From a bacterium HR15 (GTDB lineage: Bacteria; Armatimonadota; Fimbriimonadia; Fimbriimonadales; GBS-DC), in NCBI GenBank assembly GCA_002898555.1, contig BEHR01000001.1:124001-188000 (forward strand): a DNA stretch of 64,000 nucleotides. The letters run 5' to 3'. Positions 54,876 to 64,000 of the stretch are shown piece by piece. Numbering within the stretch: the stretch's first letter is position 1; each line of letters opens with the position of its first letter. Both the position numbers and the translations under genes were made by a program. The notes under the pieces were generated by a model that saw only the letters and a list, made by a program, of their open reading frames with translations, did not search any database and was not told the DNA's origin.

Positions 54876-55490
54876 ATGGGACAAGTCGCAACGCTGCCGC
54901 GCACGCCCCGACGGCTGAACTTAGAGAACCGTCGGTTGATTACCTGTGAAGAGTTTGAACGCCTGCTGGAGGCGGGCATTTTTGCGCCCGACGAGCGGCT
55001 CGAACTGCTCGCAGGGCAAATCGTTCGTCGGGAGACGCCTATGAGAAGCCCTCATGCAACTGCGGTCGTGTTGATCAGTCAGGCGCTACAACCTATCCTG
55101 CCCGAACACACACACCTACGCGTTCAGCTCCCGCTCACACTCACCCCGAATGATGAACCCTATCCAGATATCGCGGTCGTGCCCGGCAATCCACGCGACT
55201 ATAAAGAACACCACCCCACCGCCGCCTTGCTGGTGGTGGAAATCGCGGAGGCATCGCTCAAGACCGACCGCGAAGTTAAGGGCAGTCTGTACGCCAGCGT
55301 TGGCATTCCTGAATATTGGCTGGTGAATCTAAAGGAGGGTGTGGTGGAGGTGTACCGTGATCCCGCACCTCATCCACGCGCGCCTTATGGCGCCGCTTAT
55401 CAGACAGCCTTCCGCTTTGGCAGGAACGATACGATTGCACCCGTTGCCCGCCCTGAAGCCAGCATTCCTGTGGCGGCGCTGTTGCCGTAA
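54876..55490 (+). CDS. Uma2-family (DUF820) putative endonuclease
   Basis: 204 residues from ATG 54876. LITCEEFERLLEAGIFAPDERLELLAGQIV is the usual Uma2 start. The PD-(D/E)XK core is visible in EPYPDIAVVPGNPRDY, LLVVEIAEASLKTDREVKGSLYASVGIPEYWLVN. Uma2 proteins have a restriction-endonuclease-like fold, occur in many copies in some genomes and have no settled role. It starts 14 bases after the ATPase stop; co-transcription is likely. Confidence 0.85.
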   Translation: MGQVATLPRTPRRLNLENRRLITCEEFERLLEAGIFAPDERLELLAGQIVRRETPMRSPHATAVVLISQALQPILPEHTHLRVQLPLTLTPNDEPYPDIAVVPGNPRDYKEHHPTAALLVVEIAEASLKTDREVKGSLYASVGIPEYWLVNLKEGVVEVYRDPAPHPRAPYGAAYQTAFRFGRNDTIAPVARPEASIPVAALLP

Positions 55491-55493
55491 GGG

Positions 55494-56195
55494 TTAATCC
55501 GTTCGAATATCCCGAAGCCACCGTATGTGCCCGTCCAGAAAGAGGCGGTTGCGTCCCCCACGATGAACGGCTCTCCCACGCAATTCCGTGGGCGCGCTTC
55601 CAATCGTGCGGGGGAAGTAAGGGTCTACCGCAAGCTCGACATCGGCAACGCCCTCCGGACGCTCATAGAAGGGGCTGGGGTTCGCCTGCAAGTCGGCGAC
55701 CGCCTGTTCAGGGGTCTTGCCCCAGAAATTATCGGGCGGCACAGGATTATCGGGACGGTCAAATCGCCACATCCAGTAGCGCGTGGCGCGCTCCGGCAGT
55801 GTCAGATCAATCTCCTGCTTCACCTGCACGGCTTCGCCCAGGAGAGTGCCCTGCACGCTCGGACACGACCATATCGAAAAGTGGCGCACATACGGCTCCA
55901 GCACAATCGCTGCCCAGCCACAACGCGGGTCAGAAGGGGGCCAGCTGCTCCAGGGACGATAGCCGCCGGGCAAAGCGCGCTTCAAATCACGGCGGTCGGG
56001 CAGGTGGTCGTCGTAATCCTGCAGGTACATCATCATCGCCTGCCCAATCTGGCGCAGGTGCTGGGCACATGCGCTCTGGCGCGCGCTCTCACGCGCCTGT
56101 GCAAACACCGGGAACAAAATCGCCACCAGAATAGCGATAATGGCAACGACCACGAGCAACTCGATCAGGGTAAACCCACTGCCCCGACTCATCAT
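55494..56195 (-). CDS. H-X9-DG pseudopilin
   Basis: 233 residues with leader/helix [21 protein letters not shown], then [24 protein letters not shown] and a C-terminal [17 protein letters not shown] (H-X9-DG form). It is one of four such proteins in the window; the next, at 56292, is on the same strand 96 bases upstream. Both may be sorted by PilD. It ends 3 bases from the Uma2 stop, tail to tail. Confidence 0.88.
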   Translation of the reverse strand: MMSRGSGFTLIELLVVVAIIAILVAILFPVFAQARESARQSACAQHLRQIGQAMMMYLQDYDDHLPDRRDLKRALPGGYRPWSSWPPSDPRCGWAAIVLEPYVRHFSIWSCPSVQGTLLGEAVQVKQEIDLTLPERATRYWMWRFDRPDNPVPPDNFWGKTPEQAVADLQANPSPFYERPEGVADVELAVDPYFPRTIGSAPTELRGRAVHRGGRNRLFLDGHIRWLRDIRTD

Positions 56196-56291
56196 CCAGA
56201 AGTATACACCCTGTGGCTACCTCACGCGACTTAGCGGGATAGGAGAGGCGTTCTCCCTCTCCCATTGAGGCAAAGAAAAGTTTCTCAACGG

Positions 56292-57041
56292 CTATTGCTG
56301 CCACTTCCAAACCTTGGTCGCGCCACTGGGATGCACCACCACCATCGTCGCGATGTTACCACCCTGAATGTGGCGCTGCTCGTACATGTAGTTGTCCAGG
56401 AGGATGCGCACCCTATCGTCCAGCGTGTCACTGGAGCGTCCCCAGATGAGATTTTCTGCCGCCAGCTGGTTCGCCTCCTCAGAGGAAGAACCAGTGTAGC
56501 GGAACGCGCCCCAATCATAGTTAGGATAGTAATAGCTGGAGCGTCCGCGCGTGCGAGCAGGGTCGTAGAAATAACCATTGGCATTAAAGGGATTGGGGCA
56601 GGTGCCGTCCACCCAACATTGAGGCACATTAGGACAATAGATGACTTTGTTGTCTTTGAGATAAGGCTCCACGATGGCGCGTCGTCCTTGGGCAGTTGGT
56701 AGCCAAACAGGAAATGCCGTGCCGTACATCACGCAGCCCGCATTCGGACGAACCGCAGGTCCTTCCCAAGTAAAAAGTATCTGTGAGCGATCCCAGCGTG
56801 TGCAGTCGGTATTGGGACGGCTGGGATCGGCATCGATTCCGTAAGGATAGATGTTGTCGTAATCATCGCGATACATCGTGAGCGCCAGCCAGCACTGTCT
56901 GATGTTGCTAACGCATGCGGTTTGACGCGCCTTGTTGCGCGCCTGTGCAAACACAGGGAACAGAATCGCCGCTAAGATGGCGATAATCGCAATCACCACC
57001 AGCAGTTCAATCAGCGTAAAACCACCTCGCCGGTTCATCAT
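56292..57041 (-). CDS. H-X9-DG pseudopilin
   Basis: 249 residues from ATG 57041 ([20 protein letters not shown]), followed by [23 protein letters not shown]. The body includes repeated Tyr/Asn/Pro-rich segments ([25 protein letters not shown]). In the C-terminal part [24 protein letters not shown] is present, but no clear DG pair ends it, so it is a degenerate member. The frame extends further upstream to 57140 without a plausible start. Confidence 0.83.
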   Translation of the reverse strand: MMNRRGGFTLIELLVVIAIIAILAAILFPVFAQARNKARQTACVSNIRQCWLALTMYRDDYDNIYPYGIDADPSRPNTDCTRWDRSQILFTWEGPAVRPNAGCVMYGTAFPVWLPTAQGRRAIVEPYLKDNKVIYCPNVPQCWVDGTCPNPFNANGYFYDPARTRGRSSYYYPNYDWGAFRYTGSSSEEANQLAAENLIWGRSSDTLDDRVRILLDNYMYEQRHIQGGNIATMVVVHPSGATKVWKWQQ

Positions 57042-57229
57042 CACCGTGCCTCCAGCTGCATTATAGCGTAGCCTGTAGGATTCTACCCGTTCCTGCTGGC
57101 TCTTTCCGATTCCTTGCCTTCGGTACCAGCATTCCCGCATTTCGAGCGGAGCGAAGGATCACGCTTTTGAACCACAGAGGGCACGGAGTTCCCAGAGGGA
57201 CGGCTCCATGCCCTCCGCGGTTTATTCTA
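57042..57229. other. Intergenic region
   Basis: About 190 bases with the short phrase accacagaggg, often seen in dispersed repeats, and no ORF, RNA or clear promoter that I can support. Confidence 0.35.
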
Positions 57230-58777
57230 TCAGCACCCGCTGCCGAAGTCGAACAGCACGGTCAGCAGGTCGGCGTCGTCCACCACACCATCGCCGTTCA
57301 CATCAGCGCGGGTGCAGCCGGTTGCACCGAAGGCAAACAGCACCTCCAACAGGTCTGCATCGTCCACGCAACCGTTGCCATCCACATCGCCATCCGTCGG
57401 AATGAACAGGCTCAGCGCGTCGATGCGCACAGGGTTGGCGAACGGGTCAGTGGTGTACGCCTCACGGTAGCCGATGTAGAACGCGCCGATGCAGCCCTCG
57501 GTTGTGCCACTGAAGGTAATCGCGCCGCTACCGTCGGGATTGCTGAAGGTGCCCACCACTTTGTCACCCTTTACTTCCAAGCGCAGACGATACCAGCCTG
57601 GGGTGTAGTTCGACAGGTCGATCTCACCGAAGGTCGTCCACTGCATCGTGCCTGCCGTGCCGCAGCCCGGATTGCTGTCGCCCCCTGGACCCGCGTCCAC
57701 AAGGCGCAGCTTCACTTCCATTGGATCATTCGCGGTGTTCGCGCGCTTGAACATCCAGCCGACACCTGTGGGACCGCTGGCATTCACCAAGCAGCGGAAG
57801 GGGATATTGTAGAAGGAGTCGCAAGTGCCCATCAAGCCAATCATCCACGACTCCAGCTCGCCTGGAATGGGCATGCTGTTATCGATATAGATTAGCAGGT
57901 CATAGCCCGCGCGGTTCTGGAAGGCAAAAGTGGAGGTCGCCATATTGCCTCCACCTGCCCAGTCCCACCCAATCATCGCGTTGCCCCCGTCTGGCGACGC
58001 AGGAATGCAGTTCGGGTTGGGCGTGGTGGCATAGGTCGTATCGCACTGGGTCGGGTCGATCACGCGGGGGGCACGGAACGAGCCGCTGAGGTTCGGCACA
58101 AGGTCATACACATTCAATGCGTTAAAGTTCTGGCTGAATGGGGTGGGTGTAGTGTTGTTCGACGCACCCGGCGTCCACGGCATATGCCCGAAGTCGCGCC
58201 CGTTATCATTCGTATCCAGCCCATCCCTCCAGCGCTGCAGCGAAAGCAGCGTGTCATCGGTTGTGGTACTTGCCTGCAAGGTGATGTAGTTGCCCCAGAT
58301 GCCGCGCCCCAGCTGCGGAATGATGTTCGCTGGAACCCAAGTGGTGAGATCAGGAGCCTTGTTTGTCTCATAGGCAATCGCGTCGACCACCATGCCGTCG
58401 GGCATTTTGAGCGCGGTCCATTCGTTGTCGTTTTCAAACAAGTTATTCGCGCCCACAACAAGGTTCACATTGGGCACCAGTTCAGAGCCGATCACATAGA
58501 ACTGACCGGGTTGCAGCACCACGGTTCCGCTGCCAGGGGCCCCAGGGATCGTGTAGTCTGGGTTGTTATCGCCCGATACCAGGTCGCCGCTTTCCAGCCT
58601 CCAGCCCGAGATGTCTACAGGCACAGTGTCGGCGTTATAGAGTTCGACGAACTCCACATCGTCGGTACTGGTGTCATCGTAAGCAAACTCGTTGATGACA
58701 ATGCGGGGCTGCGCCAACACCAGCCCACACACAAACGCCAGCGCTATCGGTAAAGCGATCAATCGGTTCATCATCAT
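57230..58777 (-). CDS. Secreted lamin-tail-domain protein with dockerin-like C-terminus
   Basis: 515 residues: signal peptide (NRLIALPIALAFVCGLVLAQ), a lamin-tail domain (PRIVINEFAYDDTSTDDVEFVELYNADTVPVDISGWRL), a beta-rich middle with several Cys (ANTANDPMEVKLRLVDAGPGG), and two dockerin loops (DVDGNGCVDDADLLEVLFAFG; DVNGDGVVDDADLLTVLFDFG) ending GSGC. Probably surface or extracellular. ATG 58777 is supported by aagggagg and TATAAT farther upstream. Confidence 0.8.
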   Translation of the reverse strand: MMMNRLIALPIALAFVCGLVLAQPRIVINEFAYDDTSTDDVEFVELYNADTVPVDISGWRLESGDLVSGDNNPDYTIPGAPGSGTVVLQPGQFYVIGSELVPNVNLVVGANNLFENDNEWTALKMPDGMVVDAIAYETNKAPDLTTWVPANIIPQLGRGIWGNYITLQASTTTDDTLLSLQRWRDGLDTNDNGRDFGHMPWTPGASNNTTPTPFSQNFNALNVYDLVPNLSGSFRAPRVIDPTQCDTTYATTPNPNCIPASPDGGNAMIGWDWAGGGNMATSTFAFQNRAGYDLLIYIDNSMPIPGELESWMIGLMGTCDSFYNIPFRCLVNASGPTGVGWMFKRANTANDPMEVKLRLVDAGPGGDSNPGCGTAGTMQWTTFGEIDLSNYTPGWYRLRLEVKGDKVVGTFSNPDGSGAITFSGTTEGCIGAFYIGYREAYTTDPFANPVRIDALSLFIPTDGDVDGNGCVDDADLLEVLFAFGATGCTRADVNGDGVVDDADLLTVLFDFGSGC

Positions 58778-58896
58778 CGTTGAGCCTCCCTTCGTTTGAT
58801 TGAGGGAATTACTCCCTTCAGGATTATACCCCAAATCCCTCTCGAGCAAGAGGTATACTCCGCAGCGTGCATCTTGGTGAAGAGGAGGTCGAAACG
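58778..58896. promoter_or_regulatory. Divergent promoter region
   Basis: Minus strand: GGGGTATAAT about 45 bases before the lamin-tail gene. Plus strand: GAGGTATACT (about 58849-58858) before the matrixin gene. Both transcripts have leaders with ribosome-binding sites (aagggagg; gaggagg). Confidence 0.55.
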
Positions 58897-59598
58897 ATGA
58901 GCAGAACAAAACGGCTATGGAGCCTGTCTCTGATTGCGCTTTTGACGAGCATCGTTAACGCGTCGCGCACGATGCAGCAGCATATCTGCACGGAGGACTC
59001 CTTCAAACCGAACTATATTTCCCAGTTGACGGCGCTGATACGCTGGCGCGAGTTTCCCGTGCGGGTCTACTTCATGCGCGATGAAAACTACACCCCCAAG
59101 CGCCAGCAACTCGCGGTGGAGGGCTTCCAGCAGTGGGTGCAGGCGACGGACAAAAAGGTGCAGTTCGTGCTGGTGGAAGAGGAGGCGGAAGGGCAACTGC
59201 TGGTGCGATTTGACCCCGCTTCCAAAGCAGGTCGCACCGATTGCACTTTCTACCCCGAGCGACGCGAAATCGTGCGTGCTGAAATGGTGATCGGTGTACA
59301 GGGCGATTCGCCCATCGACATCCAGAATGTTGCCGTCCACGAGTTTGGGCACGCACTCGGCATCGTGGGACACAGCACTCGCCAGGACGATGTGATGTAC
59401 CCGCGCTATACGGTGGGTGTTCAGGCACATATCAGCGCGAATGACCTGAATGTGATTAAGACCGCCTATTGCGAGCTGTTCGAAGGAGGACAGGTACTTG
59501 CCTCACTGGAACGCACGCGCGGCTTACCCTCCTCTCGCGACGAGCCGAGAAAGGTACGGATCGTGTGTGAGAAACCGCGTTCGGTTTCCGACAAGTAG
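58897..59598 (+). CDS. Matrixin-like (M10) secreted metalloprotease
   Basis: 233 residues with an N-terminal hydrophobic signal (LWSLSLIALLTSIVNA) and the zinc-binding motif HEFGHALGIVGHS (HExxHxxGxxH), followed by a Met-turn in DDVMYPRYTVG. WREFPVRVYFMRDENYTPKRQQLAVEGFQQW is the usual matrixin-like first part. There is no recognisable cysteine-switch prodomain. Probably a periplasmic or secreted endopeptidase. ATG 58897 follows gaggagg. Confidence 0.82.
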   Translation: MSRTKRLWSLSLIALLTSIVNASRTMQQHICTEDSFKPNYISQLTALIRWREFPVRVYFMRDENYTPKRQQLAVEGFQQWVQATDKKVQFVLVEEEAEGQLLVRFDPASKAGRTDCTFYPERREIVRAEMVIGVQGDSPIDIQNVAVHEFGHALGIVGHSTRQDDVMYPRYTVGVQAHISANDLNVIKTAYCELFEGGQVLASLERTRGLPSSRDEPRKVRIVCEKPRSVSDK

Positions 59599-59709
59599 TG
59601 AGTGGTTACCAGAAGACGCCCTGAAAGAGGAACTATCAAGATAACCGCTGGTGGAACGGACGCTACCCAGATCCCAATCCATAAAGGGCGATTGGGGTAT
59701 CCTATTAAT

Positions 59710-61275
59710 ATGGAGCCGGCGATTGAGCCTGTTCCGCATGGCGGTCTGCATGAGCAGGTGGTGGTGCTCGACTTCGGCGGGCAATACACCCAGCTGATTG
59801 CGCGGCGCGTGCGGGAGTGTCAGGTCTTTTGTGAGATTCTGCCCTTCAACACGCCGATTGATGCCCTTCGCGCACGCCAGCCGAAGGGCATCCTTCTATC
59901 GGGTGGTCCTGCCAGCGTGTATGAGCCGAATGCCCCTCGCGTGGAGCCTGCGCTTTTCGAAATGGGTATCCCGATACTGGGCATCTGCTACGGGCATCAG
60001 CTAATGGCGCAGATGCTGGGTGGCGAGGTTTGTCCCGCTGCACAGCGTGAGTATGGACGCACCCACCTCACCGTGTTGCATACAGACCCCCTCTTTGTGG
60101 GACTGAAAACGGAACTCATCTGCTGGATGAGCCATGGGGATCAAGTCATTTACCCTCCTCCGGGCTTCGTCATTCTCGCTGAGACGGAGAACACGCCCGT
60201 CGCCGCGATGGGGGACTTGCAACGCCATCTTTACGGGGTGCAGTTCCATCCGGAAGTGGTGCATACACCCTTTGGCAAGGAGCTGCTGCGCAACTTTCTC
60301 TTTCGGGTATGTGGTTGCCGTGGTGACTGGACACCCGCAAATTTCATCGAGGAGACGATCCGCACGCTTCAGGAACAGGTAGGGGATGCGCGTGTGCTGT
60401 GTGCTGTAAGTGGGGGGGTCGACTCCTGTACCGTCGCCGCGTTGGTCCAGCGAGCCATTGGCGAACGGCTCACCTGCATCTTTGTGGATCACGGGCTGCT
60501 GCGTAAAGGTGAGGCAGAGGAGGTGTACGAGCTGTTCACCCGCCATTTCCCCACGCGCCTCCTTTTTGTCGACGCACGGGAACGGTTCCTGCAGCGGCTC
60601 AAAGGTGTCACCGATCCCGAAGCAAAACGCAGGGTTATCGGTGAGGAGTTCGTGCGCGTCTTCGAAGAGCATGCCGACGAGATAAGCGACTGCCGATTCT
60701 TGGCACAGGGCACGCTCTATCCCGATGTGATCGAAAGCGGCACCCCGATTGCCGCCAAGATTAAGACACATCACAATGTGGGCGGGCTGCCTTCTTGGAT
60801 GCGCCTGCAGTTGCTGGAACCGCTGCGCTATCTTTTCAAGGATGAGGTGCGCGCGGTGGCCCAGGCGCTCGGACTGCCCGAACGCATCGTGTGGCGTCAG
60901 CCTTTCCCCGGCCCAGGCTTAGCGGTGCGGGTGGTGGGCGAAATCACGCCCGAACGACTGCATCAGGTACGCGAAGCGGACGCCATCTTGAACGAGGAGC
61001 TGACCCGCGCCGGCTGGCATCGGCGCGTGTGGCAAGCGTTCGCTGTGCTGCCCGATGTGCGCTCGGTGGGCGTGATGGGCGACCAGCGTACCTATCAGCA
61101 CCCAGTGGTACTGCGCGTGGTGCATAGCGAGGACGCCATGACCGCTGAGCCTGTCGAGCTGCCATGGGATTTGCTGCTGCGCATCGCCAATCGGATTGTG
61201 AACGAGGTGCCCGGCATCAATCGGGTGCTGTATGATTTGAGTTCCAAACCACCTGCCACTATCGAGTGGGAGTAG
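59710..61275 (+). CDS. guaA: GMP synthase (glutamine-hydrolysing)
   Basis: 521 residues. Glutamine amidotransferase half: [20 protein letters not shown], nucleophile in [11 protein letters not shown], and HPEVVHT. Synthetase half: PP-loop [13 protein letters not shown], and C-terminal [36 protein letters not shown]. It converts XMP to GMP. ATG 59710 is preferred to 59602; a TATCCT box 6 bases before it hints at another leaderless start, though the box is weak. hpt follows by 9 bases, so purine synthesis and salvage are linked. Confidence 0.95.
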   Translation: MEPAIEPVPHGGLHEQVVVLDFGGQYTQLIARRVRECQVFCEILPFNTPIDALRARQPKGILLSGGPASVYEPNAPRVEPALFEMGIPILGICYGHQLMAQMLGGEVCPAAQREYGRTHLTVLHTDPLFVGLKTELICWMSHGDQVIYPPPGFVILAETENTPVAAMGDLQRHLYGVQFHPEVVHTPFGKELLRNFLFRVCGCRGDWTPANFIEETIRTLQEQVGDARVLCAVSGGVDSCTVAALVQRAIGERLTCIFVDHGLLRKGEAEEVYELFTRHFPTRLLFVDARERFLQRLKGVTDPEAKRRVIGEEFVRVFEEHADEISDCRFLAQGTLYPDVIESGTPIAAKIKTHHNVGGLPSWMRLQLLEPLRYLFKDEVRAVAQALGLPERIVWRQPFPGPGLAVRVVGEITPERLHQVREADAILNEELTRAGWHRRVWQAFAVLPDVRSVGVMGDQRTYQHPVVLRVVHSEDAMTAEPVELPWDLLLRIANRIVNEVPGINRVLYDLSSKPPATIEWE

Positions 61276-61284
61276 GAGGTTCCC

Positions 61285-61893
61285 ATGTCGGCACAAACGG
61301 CTATCATGCTTTGCCATTCGGAACCGAGTGAGGATGCCCTCTGGCAAGCACGCTTCCCAGAGGTGCAGGTGCTGATCGACTCCGCGACTCTGCAGGCGCG
61401 TGTGCGTGAACTGGGCGAGCAGATTGCGCGGGACTACGACCCGAGCGACCCACCGCTGCTGGTGGGCGTGTTGAAGGGGTCGCTGGTGTTCTTAGCCGAC
61501 CTGATGCGCTATATCCCGATCCCCGTGTCTTATGACTTCGTGGCAATTTCCAGCTATGGGGCGGAGACGCGCACTTCGGGTGTGGTGCGCCTGCTGAAAG
61601 ACCTCGACACCAGCATCGCCGGTCGCCATGTGCTGGTGGTGGAGGACATTCTGGACACAGGGTTGACCCTCTCCTATCTGCTGGAGCTGCTGCGCACGCG
61701 CAACCCTGCCAGCCTGAAGGTCTGCACGCTGCTGCGCAAGCCTGCCCGCCAGAAGATTGCCATTCCCGTCGACTACTGCGGGTTTGATATTCCCGACCAA
61801 TTCGTCGTCGGTTATGGGCTGGACTATGCTGAGCGATATCGCAACCTGCCCTTTATTGGCGTGTTGACAGGGATGACCGTGGAGGCGAAGTAG
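61285..61893 (+). CDS. hpt: Hypoxanthine phosphoribosyltransferase
   Basis: 202 residues. PRPP-binding loop VLVVEDILDTGLTLSYLLELL, the GVLKGSLVFLADLMRYI hood and DFVAISSYGAETRTSG are typical; the C-terminal VGYGLDYAERYRNLPFIGVL is present. It salvages hypoxanthine and guanine. An aggaggttccc ribosome site precedes the ATG. Its last 41 bases overlap the GNAT gene on the other strand. Confidence 0.94.
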   Translation: MSAQTAIMLCHSEPSEDALWQARFPEVQVLIDSATLQARVRELGEQIARDYDPSDPPLLVGVLKGSLVFLADLMRYIPIPVSYDFVAISSYGAETRTSGVVRLLKDLDTSIAGRHVLVVEDILDTGLTLSYLLELLRTRNPASLKVCTLLRKPARQKIAIPVDYCGFDIPDQFVVGYGLDYAERYRNLPFIGVLTGMTVEAK

Positions 61894-62560
61894 CCACTTC
61901 CACCTGCACCACAGCGTGATCCAGTGGCAGCGGACGATAACACGGGTTGCGCCAGACCAGTTTCAACGCGCAGTTGAGCGACTCCTCGTCGCCCTCCAGA
62001 TAGTCCACCACGCCATACTCAGGCGTTAGGTTCATCCCCTCGTAGAACACCTGGTACGGGTCATGCAGGGTGTTGACATAGATTCCAAGCAGCTGCTTTT
62101 TCTGGTCATAGGAGATCTGGCACGGGTCATACCCCATTTGCTGCACCCACTGTCGGAAGCGAGGCAGTCGCCCGTAGATAACCGCCTGCGCAAGGTGTGA
62201 GCGGGCGAACAATCGCCGGTTCATAATGAACAGCGCACGCGCGGCTTCCTGCTTCTGGGAGGCGATGCTGACCGCATAGAGCGTATCGCCGAGGGGGGTA
62301 TGCGTTGCGCATGTGCCGCCTCCCGTATCCAGCAGCCAGTTCTCGCGAATCTGACCGTGCGGCAGGTTAATCACCATGCTGTAAGCACAGAGCCGCCCAT
62401 TATACGATGCCACCAGAAAACCCTCCGGATGGTGATGGAGCCACGCTTCAAAATAGTCGCGCGTAAGCGCCGCGCTGCCAAACAGCCGGTCCAGCTCCAC
62501 GATCCGATCCAGATCGTCTGCCACCGCTTGCCTGATCTCAAACGCACCGACCTTGACCAT
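61853..62560 (-). CDS. GNAT-family acetyltransferase-like protein
   Basis: 235 residues: AFEIRQAVADDLDRIVELDRLFG and GFLVASYNGRLCAYSMVINLP fit the N-terminal GNAT strands, and DTLYAVSIASQKQEAARALFIM the acetyl-CoA helix region. The rest (LPRFRQWVQQMGYDP...) matches a larger subgroup of GNAT proteins with unknown substrates. It overlaps hpt by 41 bases tail to tail, so the C-terminal residues SPPRSSLSTRQ are encoded opposite hpt. Confidence 0.72.
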   Translation of the reverse strand: MVKVGAFEIRQAVADDLDRIVELDRLFGSAALTRDYFEAWLHHHPEGFLVASYNGRLCAYSMVINLPHGQIRENWLLDTGGGTCATHTPLGDTLYAVSIASQKQEAARALFIMNRRLFARSHLAQAVIYGRLPRFRQWVQQMGYDPCQISYDQKKQLLGIYVNTLHDPYQVFYEGMNLTPEYGVVDYLEGDEESLNCALKLVWRNPCYRPLPLDHAVVQVEVATSPPRSSLSTRQ

Positions 62561-62826
62561 CGCATTCCACCTTTGCTAATTAAGGTTAGGATGGCGCGGT
62601 GATTCCAAGCCAGCAGCGAAGCACTCCGCAAGGAACTACAACGAGGTACCGATTTCGGCTCTATTATACCCCATGCAGAAGAAACGCCCCAGAGAAGGGT
62701 ATTTGTAGTGCCAGTGATGGAACACGCAGATTTACGCGCTTCATGTGCACATGCTCTTTGCAAAGCACCTTTCTCAGAGGGAGGGGGATAGAGTCGTCGA
62801 ATCGATACAGCGTGAGGAGATAGGCG
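62561..62826. other. Intergenic region before the rhomboid gene
   Basis: About 265 bases. A minus-strand TATAAT-type box (attataccc near 62664) faces the GNAT gene. The rest has phrases such as aacacgcagatttacgcg that are typical of dispersed repeats. The rhomboid ATG is preceded by gaggagatagg. No gene recognised. Confidence 0.4.
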
Positions 62827-63543
62827 ATGCTGATACCGATACGCGACCATAACCCGACGCGAAGGTTCCCCTTCGTCACGGTGGGGCTGATCGTGGTGAA
62901 CACTATTGTGTTCCTGATGCAGCAGTTCGACCCGCACATCATGCTCTACTATTCGGCAATCCCAGCGGAGGTGCTGCGCAACGAGCCGGGGGTGATCCGA
63001 GTGCCTGTTGAGGTGGCTCCCGGCTGGGCACGGATGGTCGAAGTGCAGCGCGAAGTCGCTCCTCAGCTCACCATCTTCACCTCGATGTTTTTGCATGGAG
63101 GCTGGCTGCATCTAATTGGCAATATGTGGTCGCTGTGGATTTTTGGCAACAATGTGGAGGACACGCTGGGGCACTGGCGCTATCTGATTCTCTACCTCGT
63201 ATGGGGTTATCTGGCAGCGTGGTCGCATATTCTGCCGAACATGTATTCGGATGTACCGGTGGTGGGCGCAAGTGGCGCGATTGCGGGCGTGATGGGTGCG
63301 TATGCGCTGCTGTTCCCCCATGCGCGACTCGATTGCGTGCTGCTCTTTTTCGTGCTGACCTTTGTGGAGGTGCCCGCCATCTTTTTCCTGATTTTCTGGT
63401 TTGTGTCGCAGTTCTTTGTGGCGTCGCCAGGGGTTGCCTATCTGGCGCATATCGGCGGCTTTGTGGCAGGGCTGGCAACGGTGAAGCTGCTGGGCGGGCG
63501 CGACGCGCTGCTGGGCTATCGTCGCTACTACTGGGATGAATGA
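62827..63543 (+). CDS. Rhomboid-family intramembrane serine protease
   Basis: 238 residues with six hydrophobic helices. GWLHLIGNMWSLWIFGNNVED is the family HxxxN region, VVGASGAIAGVMGAYALLFP has the catalytic Ser in GASGAIAG, and AHIGGFVAG has the catalytic His. It cleaves transmembrane substrates within the membrane; targets in bacteria are largely unknown. Confidence 0.93.
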   Translation: MLIPIRDHNPTRRFPFVTVGLIVVNTIVFLMQQFDPHIMLYYSAIPAEVLRNEPGVIRVPVEVAPGWARMVEVQREVAPQLTIFTSMFLHGGWLHLIGNMWSLWIFGNNVEDTLGHWRYLILYLVWGYLAAWSHILPNMYSDVPVVGASGAIAGVMGAYALLFPHARLDCVLLFFVLTFVEVPAIFFLIFWFVSQFFVASPGVAYLAHIGGFVAGLATVKLLGGRDALLGYRRYYWDE

Positions 63544-63564
63544 AGCCCCATCCTGGGCAAATCA

Positions 63565-63605
63565 GGACTAAAGTCCCTTGTTTCCACAGGGTTATAGGGT
63601 ATAAT
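63565..63605 (+). promoter_or_regulatory. Palindrome GGACTAAAGTCC and promoter of the last gene
   Basis: GGACTAAAGTCC (63565-63576) is followed after 23 bases by TATAAT (63600-63605); TTGTTT in between is a possible -35 box (16-base spacer). The gene starting at 63656 has an aaaggagg ribosome site. Confidence 0.6.
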
Positions 63606-63655
63606 AGGGGTGTATGGGGTTAGATCGCTGCTGTTCCCCATGCAAAGGAGGTTTA

Positions 63656-64000
63656 ATGCATAATCAAACGATTCACCCGCTGAGAGGCGGTTGGAGAGCG
63701 CGATTGCTCTTTGTTGGGAGCCTGCTCGTGATGATAGCAGGTGCCCAACCTGGAGGGTCCCCTTTCCAGCTTCCACAAAGCTGCTTGCTACCTGCCACTG
63801 TGCAGATGCTGGAGCAGCAGATGCGTGAAGCGTATCAAGCTCGCAAGAGCTGCAAGCCTGAACCCCCTATCGAGGTTCGGCTCGACCTGTCGCATGCCCC
63901 GACGCTGGGGCAGCCCGTGCAGATAATCTTTTCGGTGCTGCCGTTTGAATATCTGCACAACGCCGAGATTAGCTGGGATGTGTCGGATGGCATCAGTGTG
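63656..64000 (+). CDS. Secreted protein, 3' end outside window
   Basis: 115 residues are visible, open to the end. MHNQTIHPLRGGWRARLLFVGSLLVMIAGAQPG is a signal peptide with an Ala-Gln cleavage region; an amphipathic helix (VQMLEQQMREAYQARKSC) and a beta-rich part (IEVRLDLSHAPTLGQPVQIIFSVLPF) follow. The latter looks like the start of an extracellular beta-sandwich domain. No family recognised. Start ATG 63656 after aaaggaggtt. Confidence 0.72.
   Translation, partial: MHNQTIHPLRGGWRARLLFVGSLLVMIAGAQPGGSPFQLPQSCLLPATVQMLEQQMREAYQARKSCKPEPPIEVRLDLSHAPTLGQPVQIIFSVLPFEYLHNAEISWDVSDGISV

Overview
The window looks like chromosome from an Armatimonadota-type bacterium. The reasons are several H-X9-DG pseudopilins with the [20 protein letters not shown] leader, secreted proteins with Cys-containing dockerin-like tails, and a 20S proteasome cluster whose modifier is the UBact form of Pup (C-terminus RQRSGE). 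The assignment is inference from gene content; no 16S or other phylogenetic marker was compared. Gene density is high, many genes overlap by ATGA or lie a few bases apart, and I recognised no classical DNA-binding transcription regulator.

Layout. 1-2.9 kb: end of a type IV pilus cluster (pilT, pilC, prepilin peptidase). 2.9-9.8 kb: a membrane protein, a secreted M23 peptidase with SH3 and dockerin-like parts, a bacterial translin-family protein, a DUF3866 protein, two SAM methyltransferases and rplU. 9.8-14.6 kb, minus strand: dop-ubact-prcB-prcA-pafA. 14.6-17.9 kb: a PIN-type toxin/antitoxin pair, an APC permease and UspA. 17.9-20.2 kb: a two-gene restriction-modification system resembling XcyI. 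20.2-32.2 kb: rarA, tRNA-Leu(TAA), an S1P-lyase-like PLP enzyme, an FGGY kinase, mltG with an extra N-terminal membrane domain, dtd, relA/spoT, an orphan DNA methylase, a sugar nucleotidyltransferase and two paralogous coiled-coil membrane proteins. 32.3-38.6 kb: a pseudopilin with a 57-residue membrane protein, an ABC-2 export operon and a coiled-coil protein built on 63-bp tandem repeats. 38.6-41.1 kb: nuoB and nuoI with a HEPN gene and a broken MNT gene wedged between them, then a MobA-like transferase. 41.2-49.9 kb: a dockerin-tailed protein, cytochrome c, an orphan sugar-ABC permease, glutamate dehydrogenase, mreBCD, trpF and a pseudopilin. 50-64 kb: an McsB-like arginine kinase, a DUF2339 protein, the proteasome ATPase (ARC/Mpa), a Uma2 protein, two pseudopilins, a lamin-tail protein, a matrixin-like protease, guaA, hpt, a GNAT protein, rhomboid and the start of a secreted protein.

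How the genes fit together. The UBact ligase PafA, its partner Dop, the 20S core and the ATPase make a complete tagging-and-degradation system, but the ATPase is about 38 kb from the rest and lacks the usual C-terminal Tyr-Leu docking end. An McsB-like kinase about 2 kb from the ATPase raises the possibility of a second, phosphoarginine-based mark in the same cell. PilT/PilC/PilD and the pseudopilins are the machinery and substrates of a pilus or type II secretion-like apparatus.

Regulatory signals. Many genes have a TATAAT/TATACT box 6-10 bases before the start codon, which predicts leaderless mRNAs. A GGACTAAAGTCC palindrome occurs three times, each 23-25 bases upstream of a -10-like hexamer.
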